From Actinotalea alkalitolerans (lineage in GTDB: Bacteria; Actinomycetota; Actinomycetes; Actinomycetales; Cellulomonadaceae): a DNA stretch of 64,000 bases. Where the stretch lies: assembly GCF_023369855.1 (NCBI RefSeq), contig NZ_JAMBPP010000012.1, positions 1 through 64,000 of the forward strand, in the 5' to 3' direction. Shown in pieces: positions 7,881 to 16,028 of the stretch. A program made the translations under genes and the position numbers. Positions within the stretch are counted from its first letter, which is position 1; each line of letters starts with the position of its first letter. The notes under the pieces were generated by a model. It saw only the letters and a program-made list of their open reading frames with translations, was not told where the DNA came from and made no database searches.

Positions 7881-10442
7881 ATGACCACCACCGCTCCGCG
7901 ACCCAGCGACGTCGTCGTTGGCCCCCAGCTCACGACGGTCGCCGACTGGACGTTGCGCGTCCGCGGGCCGCTCGACACCGTGCCCGAGAGCTTGCGCCCA
8001 CGGTTGGCCCGCGGGCTTGCCGTCACCACACCGGTGACGGCACTGGGTGCGCTCGTCGCGGCGGGCCTGGTCCCCGACGTGACAGTCGACGCGCGGGAGG
8101 CGGAGGTCCAGTGGGTCGCGGCGACCGCGTGGGAGCTGCGCACCACCGTGGCGCGCCCGACGACCGGCGCGGCTGCGCGGCTCGTGCTGCACGGTGTGGA
8201 CACGGTCGGCCGGGTCGTGGTCGACGGCGTGGTGCGTGCCGAGGTCGAGAACATGTTCGTGCGGCACGAGGTCGAGCTCGACCTCGTCGCCCCTGTCGCG
8301 GCCGACCACAACGGCGAGCCGGCGTGGGACGTGCGGGTCGAGCTCGACCCCGTCCTGCCGGTCGCAACGGCCGCGGAGGCCGAGAACCCGCTGCCCCGCC
8401 CGCTGATGTACGTCCTGCCCTACAACCAGGTACGCAAGATGGCCTGCTCCTTCGGCTGGGACTGGGGTCCCGTGACGATGGCGGCCGGCCTCTGGCGTCC
8501 GGTCGACCTGGAGGTCTGGGACGGGCCGCGGTGGCAGGACGTGCTCCTTTCCACGGGCTGGACGGGGACCCACGGGACGCTCACCCTCTCGGCAACAGCG
8601 ACCGACGGCGCCTCGACGGCCCAGGTCCGCGTGCGGGCGGCGGGCGAGACCGCTGCCGGCCGCGTCGTCGGCACGCTGCCGGTGGTCGACAGCGCGGTCG
8701 CGGGAGAGGTCCCCGTCCCCGACGTGCTGCCGTGGCACCCGGTCGGATCGGGCGACCAGCCGCTGTACGACGTCACGGTGGAGCTCCTGGGTGAGACCGG
8801 TGAGGTGCTCGACCGGCAGGAACGCCGGACCGGCTTCCGCACGGTGACCCTGCGCCAGGACTCCGACGCGCAGGGGCGCAGCTTTGAGATCCACGTCAAC
8901 GGCCGGCGCATCTGGGCGCGGGGCTACAACTGGATCCCGCCGCACGTCCTCCCGGAGGTCGTGACGAAGGACTGGATCCGCCACCTCGTCGGCGAGGCGG
9001 TCGACAGCGGGGCCAACATCCTGCGTGTCTGGGGGGGTGGCGTCGTCGAGTCCCCCGACTTCTACGACGTCTGCGACGAGCTCGGGGTCATGGTCTGGCA
9101 GGACTTCCAGTTCGCGTGCGCGCCGTACCCCGAGGACGAGGTGACGCGTGCGCACGTCGCCGACGAGGTGCGCGAGGCCGTCCGCAGTGTCGGGCACCGG
9201 GTGTCCCTCGTCCTGTGGTGCGGGTGCAACGAGAACCTCTGGGGCTACGTCGACTGGGGATGGCAGGAGATCCTCGCGGACCGCCCCTGGGGCGACGTCT
9301 ACTACTACGACGTCATCCCGGGGATCCTCGGTGAGCTGGACCCGGCACGGCCGTACATCCCGGGTTCGCCCTTCTCCCCGGACCCGACCCTGCACCCGAA
9401 CGACCCGACGCAGGGCACCACGCACCACTGGGACACCTGGAACGCGCTGGACTACACCGCGTTCGACGGGAAGACCACCCGCTTCGCGGCGGAGTTCGGC
9501 TGGCAGGGGCCAGCGTCCTGGCCGGTGCTCGTGCGTGGGCTCGGCGGTGAGCCGACGGGTCTGCACGACCCGAAGCTGCTGCGCCTGCAGAAGGCCGAGC
9601 GCGGCACCGAGAGCCTCGTGCGCGGCATCGAGGCACACGTCCCGGACGTGACCGACGGCCGCTCGTGGTTCCTCGCCGCCCAGCTGGTCCAGGCGCGCGC
9701 GGTCCGCGCCTCGATCGGCCGCTTCCGCTCGTTGCACGACGCGTGCTCCGGAGCGATCTGGTGGCAGCTGGACGACGACTGGCCCGCGCTGTCCTGGTCC
9801 GTCCTGGACGTCGCCGGACGCCGCAAGCTCTCGTGGTACGCGATGCGGGAGGTGCTCTCGCCCCGCGCGGTGCTGCCGACCGCCCCCGACGAGGCTGCCG
9901 CGCTCACGTTGGTCAACGACACGGACGAGGCGTGGGAGACGATCGTCCTCGTCACCGCGGTGTCGCTCACCACCGGTGCTCTGGGGCGCCGCGAGGGCGC
10001 TGTCGTCGTCCCGGCCCAGGGGCACGCCGTCGTGCGGTACGACGACGCGCTGCCGGAGGGCACGGACGCCGTCGTCGTGGACGCCGGGGGGCTCCGCTCG
10101 GCGCGCTGGCTGCGGCCGGACCTCGATCTGGGCGCGCCGTCGGCTACGGCGACCCTGCGGGTCCGCTCGCGCACAGCGAGCACCGGGACCGTCAGCGGCG
10201 AGCCCGGCACCGTCGAGCTCGAGGTGCGCGCAGGCACGGTCGTGCGTGACCTCGTCCTGCTCGCCGAGACGGACCCGCGCCTCGCGGACGTCGTCGTCGA
10301 CGCGCAGCTCATCACCCTGCTGCCGGACGAGACCGTGACGTTCACGGTCCGCGGGCAGCAGGTCACGGAGATCCCGGACGCGGACTGGGCTGGGCTGCTC
10401 GCTCTCGCCGGTCCGCTGGAGGTGTCTGTCCAGCAGCTGTGA
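7881..10442 (+). CDS. GH2 beta-mannosidase, cytosolic
   Basis: The 853-residue length and domain order (N-terminal jelly-roll, immunoglobulin-like domain, TIM barrel, C-terminal beta domains) fit exo-beta-mannosidases of family GH2. The barrel contains CGCNENLWG with the acid/base Glu at residue 451, and AAEFGWQG with the probable nucleophile Glu at 538. The motif VWQDFQFACAPYP is typical of the mannosidase branch. There is no signal peptide, so it should release mannose from imported oligosaccharides. An unusually strong basal promoter is not visible; it probably belongs to the importer transcript. Confidence 0.9.
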   Translation: MTTTAPRPSDVVVGPQLTTVADWTLRVRGPLDTVPESLRPRLARGLAVTTPVTALGALVAAGLVPDVTVDAREAEVQWVAATAWELRTTVARPTTGAAARLVLHGVDTVGRVVVDGVVRAEVENMFVRHEVELDLVAPVAADHNGEPAWDVRVELDPVLPVATAAEAENPLPRPLMYVLPYNQVRKMACSFGWDWGPVTMAAGLWRPVDLEVWDGPRWQDVLLSTGWTGTHGTLTLSATATDGASTAQVRVRAAGETAAGRVVGTLPVVDSAVAGEVPVPDVLPWHPVGSGDQPLYDVTVELLGETGEVLDRQERRTGFRTVTLRQDSDAQGRSFEIHVNGRRIWARGYNWIPPHVLPEVVTKDWIRHLVGEAVDSGANILRVWGGGVVESPDFYDVCDELGVMVWQDFQFACAPYPEDEVTRAHVADEVREAVRSVGHRVSLVLWCGCNENLWGYVDWGWQEILADRPWGDVYYYDVIPGILGELDPARPYIPGSPFSPDPTLHPNDPTQGTTHHWDTWNALDYTAFDGKTTRFAAEFGWQGPASWPVLVRGLGGEPTGLHDPKLLRLQKAERGTESLVRGIEAHVPDVTDGRSWFLAAQLVQARAVRASIGRFRSLHDACSGAIWWQLDDDWPALSWSVLDVAGRRKLSWYAMREVLSPRAVLPTAPDEAAALTLVNDTDEAWETIVLVTAVSLTTGALGRREGAVVVPAQGHAVVRYDDALPEGTDAVVVDAGGLRSARWLRPDLDLGAPSATATLRVRSRTASTGTVSGEPGTVELEVRAGTVVRDLVLLAETDPRLADVVVDAQLITLLPDETVTFTVRGQQVTEIPDADWAGLLALAGPLEVSVQQL

Positions 10443-10515
10443 GGGAGACCTCGCACCGGGGCTCGGCGTCGTCGAGCCGCACCGCTCCGACAACGACGTC
10501 CGACGGAGGACAACG

Positions 10516-13500
10516 ATGCGACCAGTGCACGGAAGACGAACGAGCGGCTTGCTCGCCGGGCTCCTGGCAGGGGCCCTCATGGCGAGCGGGTCACCCGCCC
10601 TCGCCGCGGAGGGTCCCCTGCGGATCGTGGACGCCGAGGCGAACGGCCCCACCGCGTCGCTCTTCGCCACGCTGCTGGACCTCGACGACGGCGGGATCCT
10701 GTTCGGCCATCAGTACCCGACCCAGCAGGGCATCACCTTCGACACCGCGGACGGCAGCGCCTCCGACGTGCTCGCGGGGATCGGAGACCACCCGGCCGTC
10801 TTCGGCTGGGACTCGCTGATCCTCGAGGGGCGTGAGGCGCCCGGGATCGGCACGCTCGCGACCCATGGCGAGCAGAACGCGCGGACGTGGGGCGCGGCGA
10901 TGGCGCAGGCGCACCAGCTGGGCGCGATCAACACGATCAGCATGCACCCGAGCAACTTCGTCACCGGCGGGAACTACGACGACACCCGCGGCGGTGTCGT
11001 CACCGAGATCCTTCCCGGTGGCTCGAAGAACGCCGAGTTCCTGGCGTACCTCGACCTCGTCGCGCTCGCTCTGAACGAGGCGGACGACCTGGGTGGCGGG
11101 GTGCCGGTCGTCTTCCGGCCGTTCCACGAGAACACCGGCTCGTGGTTCTGGTGGGGCGCCGGCCACGCGACGACCGGCGAGTTCAAGGAGCTCTTCCGGT
11201 ACACGGTCGAGCACCTGCGCGACTCCCGGGGCGTGGACAATGCTCTCTACTCGTTCTCCCCGAACGGATCCTTCGGTGGGAACCCCGCCCGTTACCTCGA
11301 GACCTACCCTGGCGACGAGTGGGTCGACGTCCTCGGGTACGACCTCTACGAGGGAAGTGACGACGCCGACACCTCCGACGCCTTCATCTCCCGCCTCGTC
11401 ACGGACCTGGAGATGCTGACCGAGCTCGGCCAGGCGCGAGGCAAGCCGACGGCCCTGACGGAGTTCGGCCGCAACGGCGCCCGGACCATCCGCGAGACGG
11501 GCAACAAGAGCCTGACCTACTACAGCGACCTCATCGAGGGCATCGCGGCGAGCCCGACGGCGAGCCGTATCAGCTACGCGCTGACCTGGGCGAACTGGGG
11601 GCTCGACCAGTTCTACATCCCCTACCCCGCGCACGGTGAGCGCGCCGAGCACGAGATGTTCGGCGACTTCGTGGCTTTCGCGGAGCACCCGCTGACGCTG
11701 TTCGCCGACGACATCCCCGCCGACGCCCTGACGCGCGACGTCATCGTGGCGCCGGCGCTGTCGACGGCCCGCATCGCCTCGCCGGCGGACGGGATACGGG
11801 TCGAGACGACCTCGACGATGCTCCGGGTCCGAACGACCGGCTCGGCGCCGACGTCGGTCACGGTGGCCGCCGACTCCGGCGGGGATCCCGTCGTGCTGAG
11901 CGACGACGACGGTGACGGCTGGTGGACGGGCACGTGGACGGTGGCCGAGGACCAGCTGACGGACCAGGCGGTGACGCTGACGGCAACCGTCACCTCCGCG
12001 GGTGGCTCGACGCAGGAGGCGACCTCCCGGGTGATCCTCGGGGCCGAGCGCGTCCTGCCGGTCGGGGTCGTGGACGACTTCGAGGGCTACGCCGACGACG
12101 CCGCACTGCGAGCGGGGTTCGCGTACAACAACGCCGCAGGGTCCGACCTGTCCCTGGTGACCGACTCGCGTGACCCGGACGGCTCGGCTGCCCGCTTCGC
12201 GTACGACTTCACGTCCCGCGACTACGGGGGCTTCGGGAAGACGTTCGACCCCCAGGACTGGTCCGGTTTCAACCTCATGGAGCTGTGGCTCGAGCCAGAC
12301 GGCTCGGACCAGCTGCTCGTCCTGCAGATCAAGGCCGGTGGACGCACGTTCGAGGCCTACCCGTCGCTGGCGGGCACCGATCCGGGGCAGGTGTCGATCC
12401 CATTCGTTGACTTCCGTCCGCCGGCGTGGGACACCGCGAACGCCGACGTGCGTCTCACCAGGGCCATGCTCGCTGAGGTCACGGAGGCGTGGGTCTACCT
12501 CAACAGCGTCGGTGAGCGGCGTTCCGGGGCGATCGTGCTGGACGACTACCAGGCCGTCGCGGGCGAGGGTCCGCAGGTCCCGGGCGATGAGCCCGCTCCG
12601 GTCGCCCCGCAGGTAGTGGACGACTTCGAGTCGTACGGGACGGACGACGAGCTGCGTTCCGTCTGGAACCGCAGGGAAGACGGCGCGCAGCTGTCGCTTC
12701 TTCCGGACGGCGGTTCCGAAGGGTCGCAGGCGGCCACCTGGGACTACGCCTTCGAGACGAGGGACTACGTAGGGGTCGGGCGGTCCGTCACGGGTGACTG
12801 GCGCGAGCTGGACCGGCTCGTGATGCTCGTGACGCCGGACGGCTCGGATCCGCGCCTGACGGTGCAGCTCAACGCCGGAGGGGTCGTGTACGAGGCGGCC
12901 CTCGTCCTGGAGGGCACCGAGCCGCGGACGGTCGAGGTGCTGTTCGCCGACGCCGCTCCCGCGGGATACCAGGGCCTTCCGGCCGACCGCCGCGCGAGCG
13001 CGACAGAGCTGGTGAGCGTCACCGAGGTGACGTTCTTCGTCGGCGGGACACTGGGCAGCGCCGGGCGGCTCGTCGTCGACGACGTCCGGGCGCAGCTCGG
13101 TGCGACTGTTGCTCCGGGCCAACCGACGGGTCCGACAACACCCCAGCTGGTCGACGACTTCGAGTCGTACACGACCGACGGAGAGCTGCAGGCGGCGTGG
13201 GACCGGCGGGACGACGAGGCTGGGCTGTCCCTGCTGGCCGACGGCGGCTCGAGCGGGTCTCGGGCCGCGGCCTGGGCGTTCGACTTCACGGACCGGAACT
13301 ACGCCGGGATCGCGAAGGCCGTCATCGGTGACTGGAGCGGTCTGGACCGGATCGCGCTCCTGGCCACATCCGATGGCTCGAACCCGCGGGTGACCGTGCA
13401 GTTCAATGCCGGCGGGGTCGTGTACGAGGGCACCGTCGCCCTGGAGGGCACCGAGCCGCGGACGGTCGAGGTGCTGTTCGCCGACGCCGCCCCGGCCGGG

Positions 13501-13875
13501 TACCAGGGGCTGCCGGCCGACCGCCGCGCGAGCGCCGCGGAGCTGGCGGGCGTCACCGAGGTCGCACTGTTCCTCGGTGACGACGCAGGTGCGGCCGGGG
13601 TCGTCGTGCTCGATGACATCCGCGCCCAGCTCGGGGCCTCGCCCACCGACCCGGTGGACCCGGTGGACCCGGTGGACCCGGTGGTTCCGGTAGACCCGGC
13701 AGATCCGGCAGAGTCGCCGAGCAAGGGGTCCGGGTGGACCGGTTCGCTGGGCGACACGGGCAGGGACCTTCGCGCTGCCTTGCTCGCGTTGGTCCTCACC
13801 GGCAGCGGCGCCTTGCTGGTCGCGGTGGCTCGACGTCGACGAGCCGGCCTCGAGGCCCCGCTGAGGGTGGTCTGA
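10516..13875 (+). CDS. Secreted modular GH26 endo-beta-mannanase, probably wall-anchored
   Basis: This 1119-residue protein starts with a Sec signal (about 1-31, cleavage near ALA-AEG). The GH26 domain spans about 35-400, with VVFRPFHENTGSWFWWG placing the acid/base Glu at 205 and ALTEFGRNG the nucleophile Glu at 316. An immunoglobulin-like domain follows (about 415-510). Next come three related modules starting VDDFEGY or VDDFESY near residues 519, 701 and 879; they look like CBM11-type jelly rolls, though CBM23 is an alternative. A Pro/Asp/Val linker leads to LGDTG at 1078-1082, a hydrophobic helix and an Arg-rich tail, the layout of a sortase signal with a non-standard motif. It should depolymerise mannan at the cell surface. 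Confidence 0.9.
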   Translation: MRPVHGRRTSGLLAGLLAGALMASGSPALAAEGPLRIVDAEANGPTASLFATLLDLDDGGILFGHQYPTQQGITFDTADGSASDVLAGIGDHPAVFGWDSLILEGREAPGIGTLATHGEQNARTWGAAMAQAHQLGAINTISMHPSNFVTGGNYDDTRGGVVTEILPGGSKNAEFLAYLDLVALALNEADDLGGGVPVVFRPFHENTGSWFWWGAGHATTGEFKELFRYTVEHLRDSRGVDNALYSFSPNGSFGGNPARYLETYPGDEWVDVLGYDLYEGSDDADTSDAFISRLVTDLEMLTELGQARGKPTALTEFGRNGARTIRETGNKSLTYYSDLIEGIAASPTASRISYALTWANWGLDQFYIPYPAHGERAEHEMFGDFVAFAEHPLTLFADDIPADALTRDVIVAPALSTARIASPADGIRVETTSTMLRVRTTGSAPTSVTVAADSGGDPVVLSDDDGDGWWTGTWTVAEDQLTDQAVTLTATVTSAGGSTQEATSRVILGAERVLPVGVVDDFEGYADDAALRAGFAYNNAAGSDLSLVTDSRDPDGSAARFAYDFTSRDYGGFGKTFDPQDWSGFNLMELWLEPDGSDQLLVLQIKAGGRTFEAYPSLAGTDPGQVSIPFVDFRPPAWDTANADVRLTRAMLAEVTEAWVYLNSVGERRSGAIVLDDYQAVAGEGPQVPGDEPAPVAPQVVDDFESYGTDDELRSVWNRREDGAQLSLLPDGGSEGSQAATWDYAFETRDYVGVGRSVTGDWRELDRLVMLVTPDGSDPRLTVQLNAGGVVYEAALVLEGTEPRTVEVLFADAAPAGYQGLPADRRASATELVSVTEVTFFVGGTLGSAGRLVVDDVRAQLGATVAPGQPTGPTTPQLVDDFESYTTDGELQAAWDRRDDEAGLSLLADGGSSGSRAAAWAFDFTDRNYAGIAKAVIGDWSGLDRIALLATSDGSNPRVTVQFNAGGVVYEGTVALEGTEPRTVEVLFADAAPAGYQGLPADRRASAAELAGVTEVALFLGDDAGAAGVVVLDDIRAQLGASPTDPVDPVDPVDPVVPVDPADPAESPSKGSGWTGSLGDTGRDLRAALLALVLTGSGALLVAVARRRRAGLEAPLRVV
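12907..13535 (+). repeat. Recent duplication between binding modules 2 and 3
   Basis: Bases 12907-12956 and 13441-13490 are identical over 50 bases, and similarity continues with few changes for another 45 bases. The two copies are offset by 534 bases, i.e. 178 codons or one module. Module 1 (from about 12070) is much more diverged. This indicates a young tandem duplication or gene conversion of the carbohydrate-binding module. Confidence 0.8.
13648..13683 (+). repeat. Four perfect 9-bp repeats in the mannanase linker
   Basis: The unit GACCCGGTG is repeated four times without change and encodes Asp-Pro-Val repeats in the linker between the last binding module and the sorting signal. Degenerate units continue downstream to about 13712. 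The repeat number could vary by slippage and would change wall-spanning length. Confidence 0.9.
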
Positions 13876-13896
13876 TCGGCTGACGCGGCACATGTC

Positions 13897-13935
13897 GCGG
13901 GCCCCGCGCGGTCCTCGGACCGACGCGGGGCCCGC
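13897..13935 (+). terminator. Strong GC terminator-like hairpin
   Basis: GCGGGCCCCGCG (13897-13908) pairs perfectly with CGCGGGGCCCGC (13924-13935) around a 15-base loop. It follows the mannanase stop by about 20 bases and faces the convergent alkC gene, so it may work in both directions. It closes the mannan locus. The gap 13936-14112 holds no recognisable gene. Confidence 0.75.
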
Positions 13936-14112
13936 GCTCCGACTGCTCGACCTCGCAGAAGCCCGACCCCGGTCACCACGACGAACAAGATCGAGAACTA
14001 CACCACCCCAAGGGACGTCACCCTCGTGGTCTCCACGTCCAGCCGGCGCCCGTCCGAGGCGCTCGGTGAGGTCTGGGCGGCACCACCCGCCGCGTGCCGG
14101 ACGGCGTGGGCG

Positions 14113-15195
14113 TCACCTCGGTCTGATCATGACCTCGACCGAGCCCAGCACCCGCCCGTTGACCTGGAGCTCCACCCGGTGCGGCCCGGGGCGGATCGTG
14201 CGGATCGAGACGTGGTCGAACCGGTGCCGTTTGGTCACCGTGACCTGGTCGCCGGCGGGCAGGTGACGGCTCGTCAGCTTGAACACCTTGCCCGGTCGCG
14301 GCCCCCGGGCGCCCTGGTAGTGCACGAGGTAGTCGATGGCGGCCCGGGTGTCGTCGGCCGCGCTCAGCGTCGCGGTCAGGGTGACCTCGTCGCCGATGGC
14401 GATCACGTCTGGGCTCACCGTGAGGTCGACCAGCGTGACCGTCGTGGAGTGGCCGTACCCGAGCAGGGCCAGCGCCCGCGGGTCACCGCGCTTGATCAGG
14501 GTGCGCAGCCCGTGCCGGACCACGCCGTCGCCGTGGCTGGACGCTGCCAGCCACCGCTCGGCGCAGGCCAGGGCGAGGTCGGGATGGTCCTTGCTGATGT
14601 CGTTGAGATGGTTGGCCACCGACCGCCGGACGTACGCCGACTCGTCGTCGAAGAGCCGCTCGAGCAGCGCGACGGCCGGCGTCGGGTCGGTGATCAGCCC
14701 GCGCAGCACGGGCGCCCACGGCAGCCGGGGCCGGGTGCCCTCCGACACCAGACGGCGGACGTGCTCGTCCGGGTGAGCGGCCCACTGGTGGAGGTACCGG
14801 AAGGTCACCTCGGGGTGACGGGCGATGAAGGCGCGGATCGGGAACTCGCTGGAGGACCTCCTGGTCAGTCGAGCCAGGAGCGGCAGCGCGATGTCGGGGT
14901 CGTCGATGCCCTGCTGGGCGACGAGCTGCCCGCAGGGCCAGATCATCCAGCCGGTGAACGTCGGCGACTCCAGGGCCCGGTCCAGCACGGCCGCGGCCTC
15001 GGGGAAGGTCGGCGGGAGGCAGAGCGCCAACGCGTCGGCGAGGTGTGCTGCCCGGGCCTTGAGCTCGAGCACCTCCAGGCCCGAGGTCGCGGCGTGCGAC
15101 CAGGTCTCGAGGGGGAAGTCGGTCCAGGCGTTCTGCAGCTCCGAGCCGAGGGCCTGGGCCAGCGCGGGCGAGAGCTCGTCCTTGAAGTCGGCCAT
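14113..15195 (-). CDS. alkC: AlkC-type DNA alkylation repair glycosylase with C-terminal Ig-like domain
   Basis: The 360-residue protein has a HEAT-like helical repeat domain (about 1-235) with the segments SSEFPIRAFIARHPE, HVRRLVSEGTRPRLPW and VRRSVANHLNDISKDHPDL, which I recognise from the AlkC family of 3-methyladenine/3-methylcytosine DNA glycosylases. A beta-rich immunoglobulin-like domain follows (about 250-360), as in several AlkC proteins. It removes alkylated bases without base flipping in the known family. It stands alone, convergent to the mannanase and about 100 bases downstream of the luxR-type gene on the same strand. Confidence 0.85.
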   Translation of the reverse strand: MADFKDELSPALAQALGSELQNAWTDFPLETWSHAATSGLEVLELKARAAHLADALALCLPPTFPEAAAVLDRALESPTFTGWMIWPCGQLVAQQGIDDPDIALPLLARLTRRSSSEFPIRAFIARHPEVTFRYLHQWAAHPDEHVRRLVSEGTRPRLPWAPVLRGLITDPTPAVALLERLFDDESAYVRRSVANHLNDISKDHPDLALACAERWLAASSHGDGVVRHGLRTLIKRGDPRALALLGYGHSTTVTLVDLTVSPDVIAIGDEVTLTATLSAADDTRAAIDYLVHYQGARGPRPGKVFKLTSRHLPAGDQVTVTKRHRFDHVSIRTIRPGPHRVELQVNGRVLGSVEVMIRPR

Positions 15196-15294
15196 CAGGG
15201 GGTGGCTGTCGCTCGGGCCGGGGGTTCGTCTCGCACCCGTCCATCATGCCTCGGAGATCGCCTCGGCCCCCCGCGCCCGCTTCTCGGGAGGCCG

Positions 15295-15903
15295 TCAGCC
15301 CGCCCTGCCGGTCCAGTGCAGGGCTGCGGTGACCCTCGGGTTGAGCGTGGGGTCGGCACGGTCCAGGTCGAGCTTGGCGAACAGGTGCGAGACATGGCAC
15401 TCGACGGTCCGTGGGCTCAGCGAGAGCAACCTGGCGATCCCGGCGTTCGACAGCCCGCTGGCGAGCAGGGCGTACACGGCACGCTCGGTCGCCGTCAGGG
15501 CGGGCTGAGCGACGGCGGGAGCGCCGAGGGTGGCGAGCCACCCGATCACCTGGGACACCGTCGCCGCCTGGGAGATGCTCGTGGCGAGAGGCAGCACGTC
15601 CACGCGGCGCGGGGCGATCGCGTCGGTGAGCGCCTCGCGCCAGTGGTCGGGTTCGTCAGTGAGCACCAGGACGCCCGCACCGCCTACCGCGAGGTCTCCC
15701 AGCGCGTCAGGGTCGGGGCTCGTACCCGGCGCCACCACCACGACGGCATGGTGGTCGCCGTCGAGCTCGTCGGCCGTGGCGGACTCTGCTGCGACCGGCA
15801 CGCCACGGTCACGCAGCTGGAGCACGACGCCGTGCCGCAGCAGCGGGATCCGTCCGACCACAGCCAGTCGCATGAGGTCCCCCAGGGTCCTGACCTGTCC
15901 CAT
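15295..15903 (-). CDS. LuxR-type regulator with degenerate receiver-like domain
   Basis: The 202-residue protein ends in a clear LuxR/NarL helix-turn-helix (LTATERAVYALLASGLSNAGIA, then LSPRTVECHVSHLFAKL, about 136-185). The N-terminal 120 residues have the strand/helix rhythm of a receiver domain, but the phosphorylation-site strand reads AVVVVAPGTS with no Asp. It therefore probably does not respond to a canonical kinase. Starts at 15903 (AGGAG upstream) and 15873 (GGGGA upstream) are both plausible. It is divergent from the giant-protein operon across 125 bases and is its most likely regulator. Confidence 0.8.
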   Translation of the reverse strand: MGQVRTLGDLMRLAVVGRIPLLRHGVVLQLRDRGVPVAAESATADELDGDHHAVVVVAPGTSPDPDALGDLAVGGAGVLVLTDEPDHWREALTDAIAPRRVDVLPLATSISQAATVSQVIGWLATLGAPAVAQPALTATERAVYALLASGLSNAGIARLLSLSPRTVECHVSHLFAKLDLDRADPTLNPRVTAALHWTGRAG

Positions 15904-16028
15904 GGTGCTCCTGACGTGGCGTCCAGGACCAGTCCCATCTCAGTGTTTGCACCGATGACACCCGGCGGGCCGCGTGCCAGTTTCGGAGCAGGCGGACGCA
16001 GTGGTCGCCCTGAACGAGGAGGTGCCAG

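Noticed and set aside
6534-10670. A 1378-codon open frame on the minus strand across the permease and mannosidase genes
   Set aside because: The plus-strand proteins have clear catalytic motifs; the antisense product is low-complexity.
13648-13712. CRISPR-like short repeats
   Set aside because: Units are 9 bp, contiguous, in frame and encode a Pro-rich linker; there are no spacers.
10591-13893. A 1100-codon open frame antisense to the mannanase
   Set aside because: No recognisable domain; opposite frame of a gene with signal peptide, catalytic Glu pair and sorting signal.
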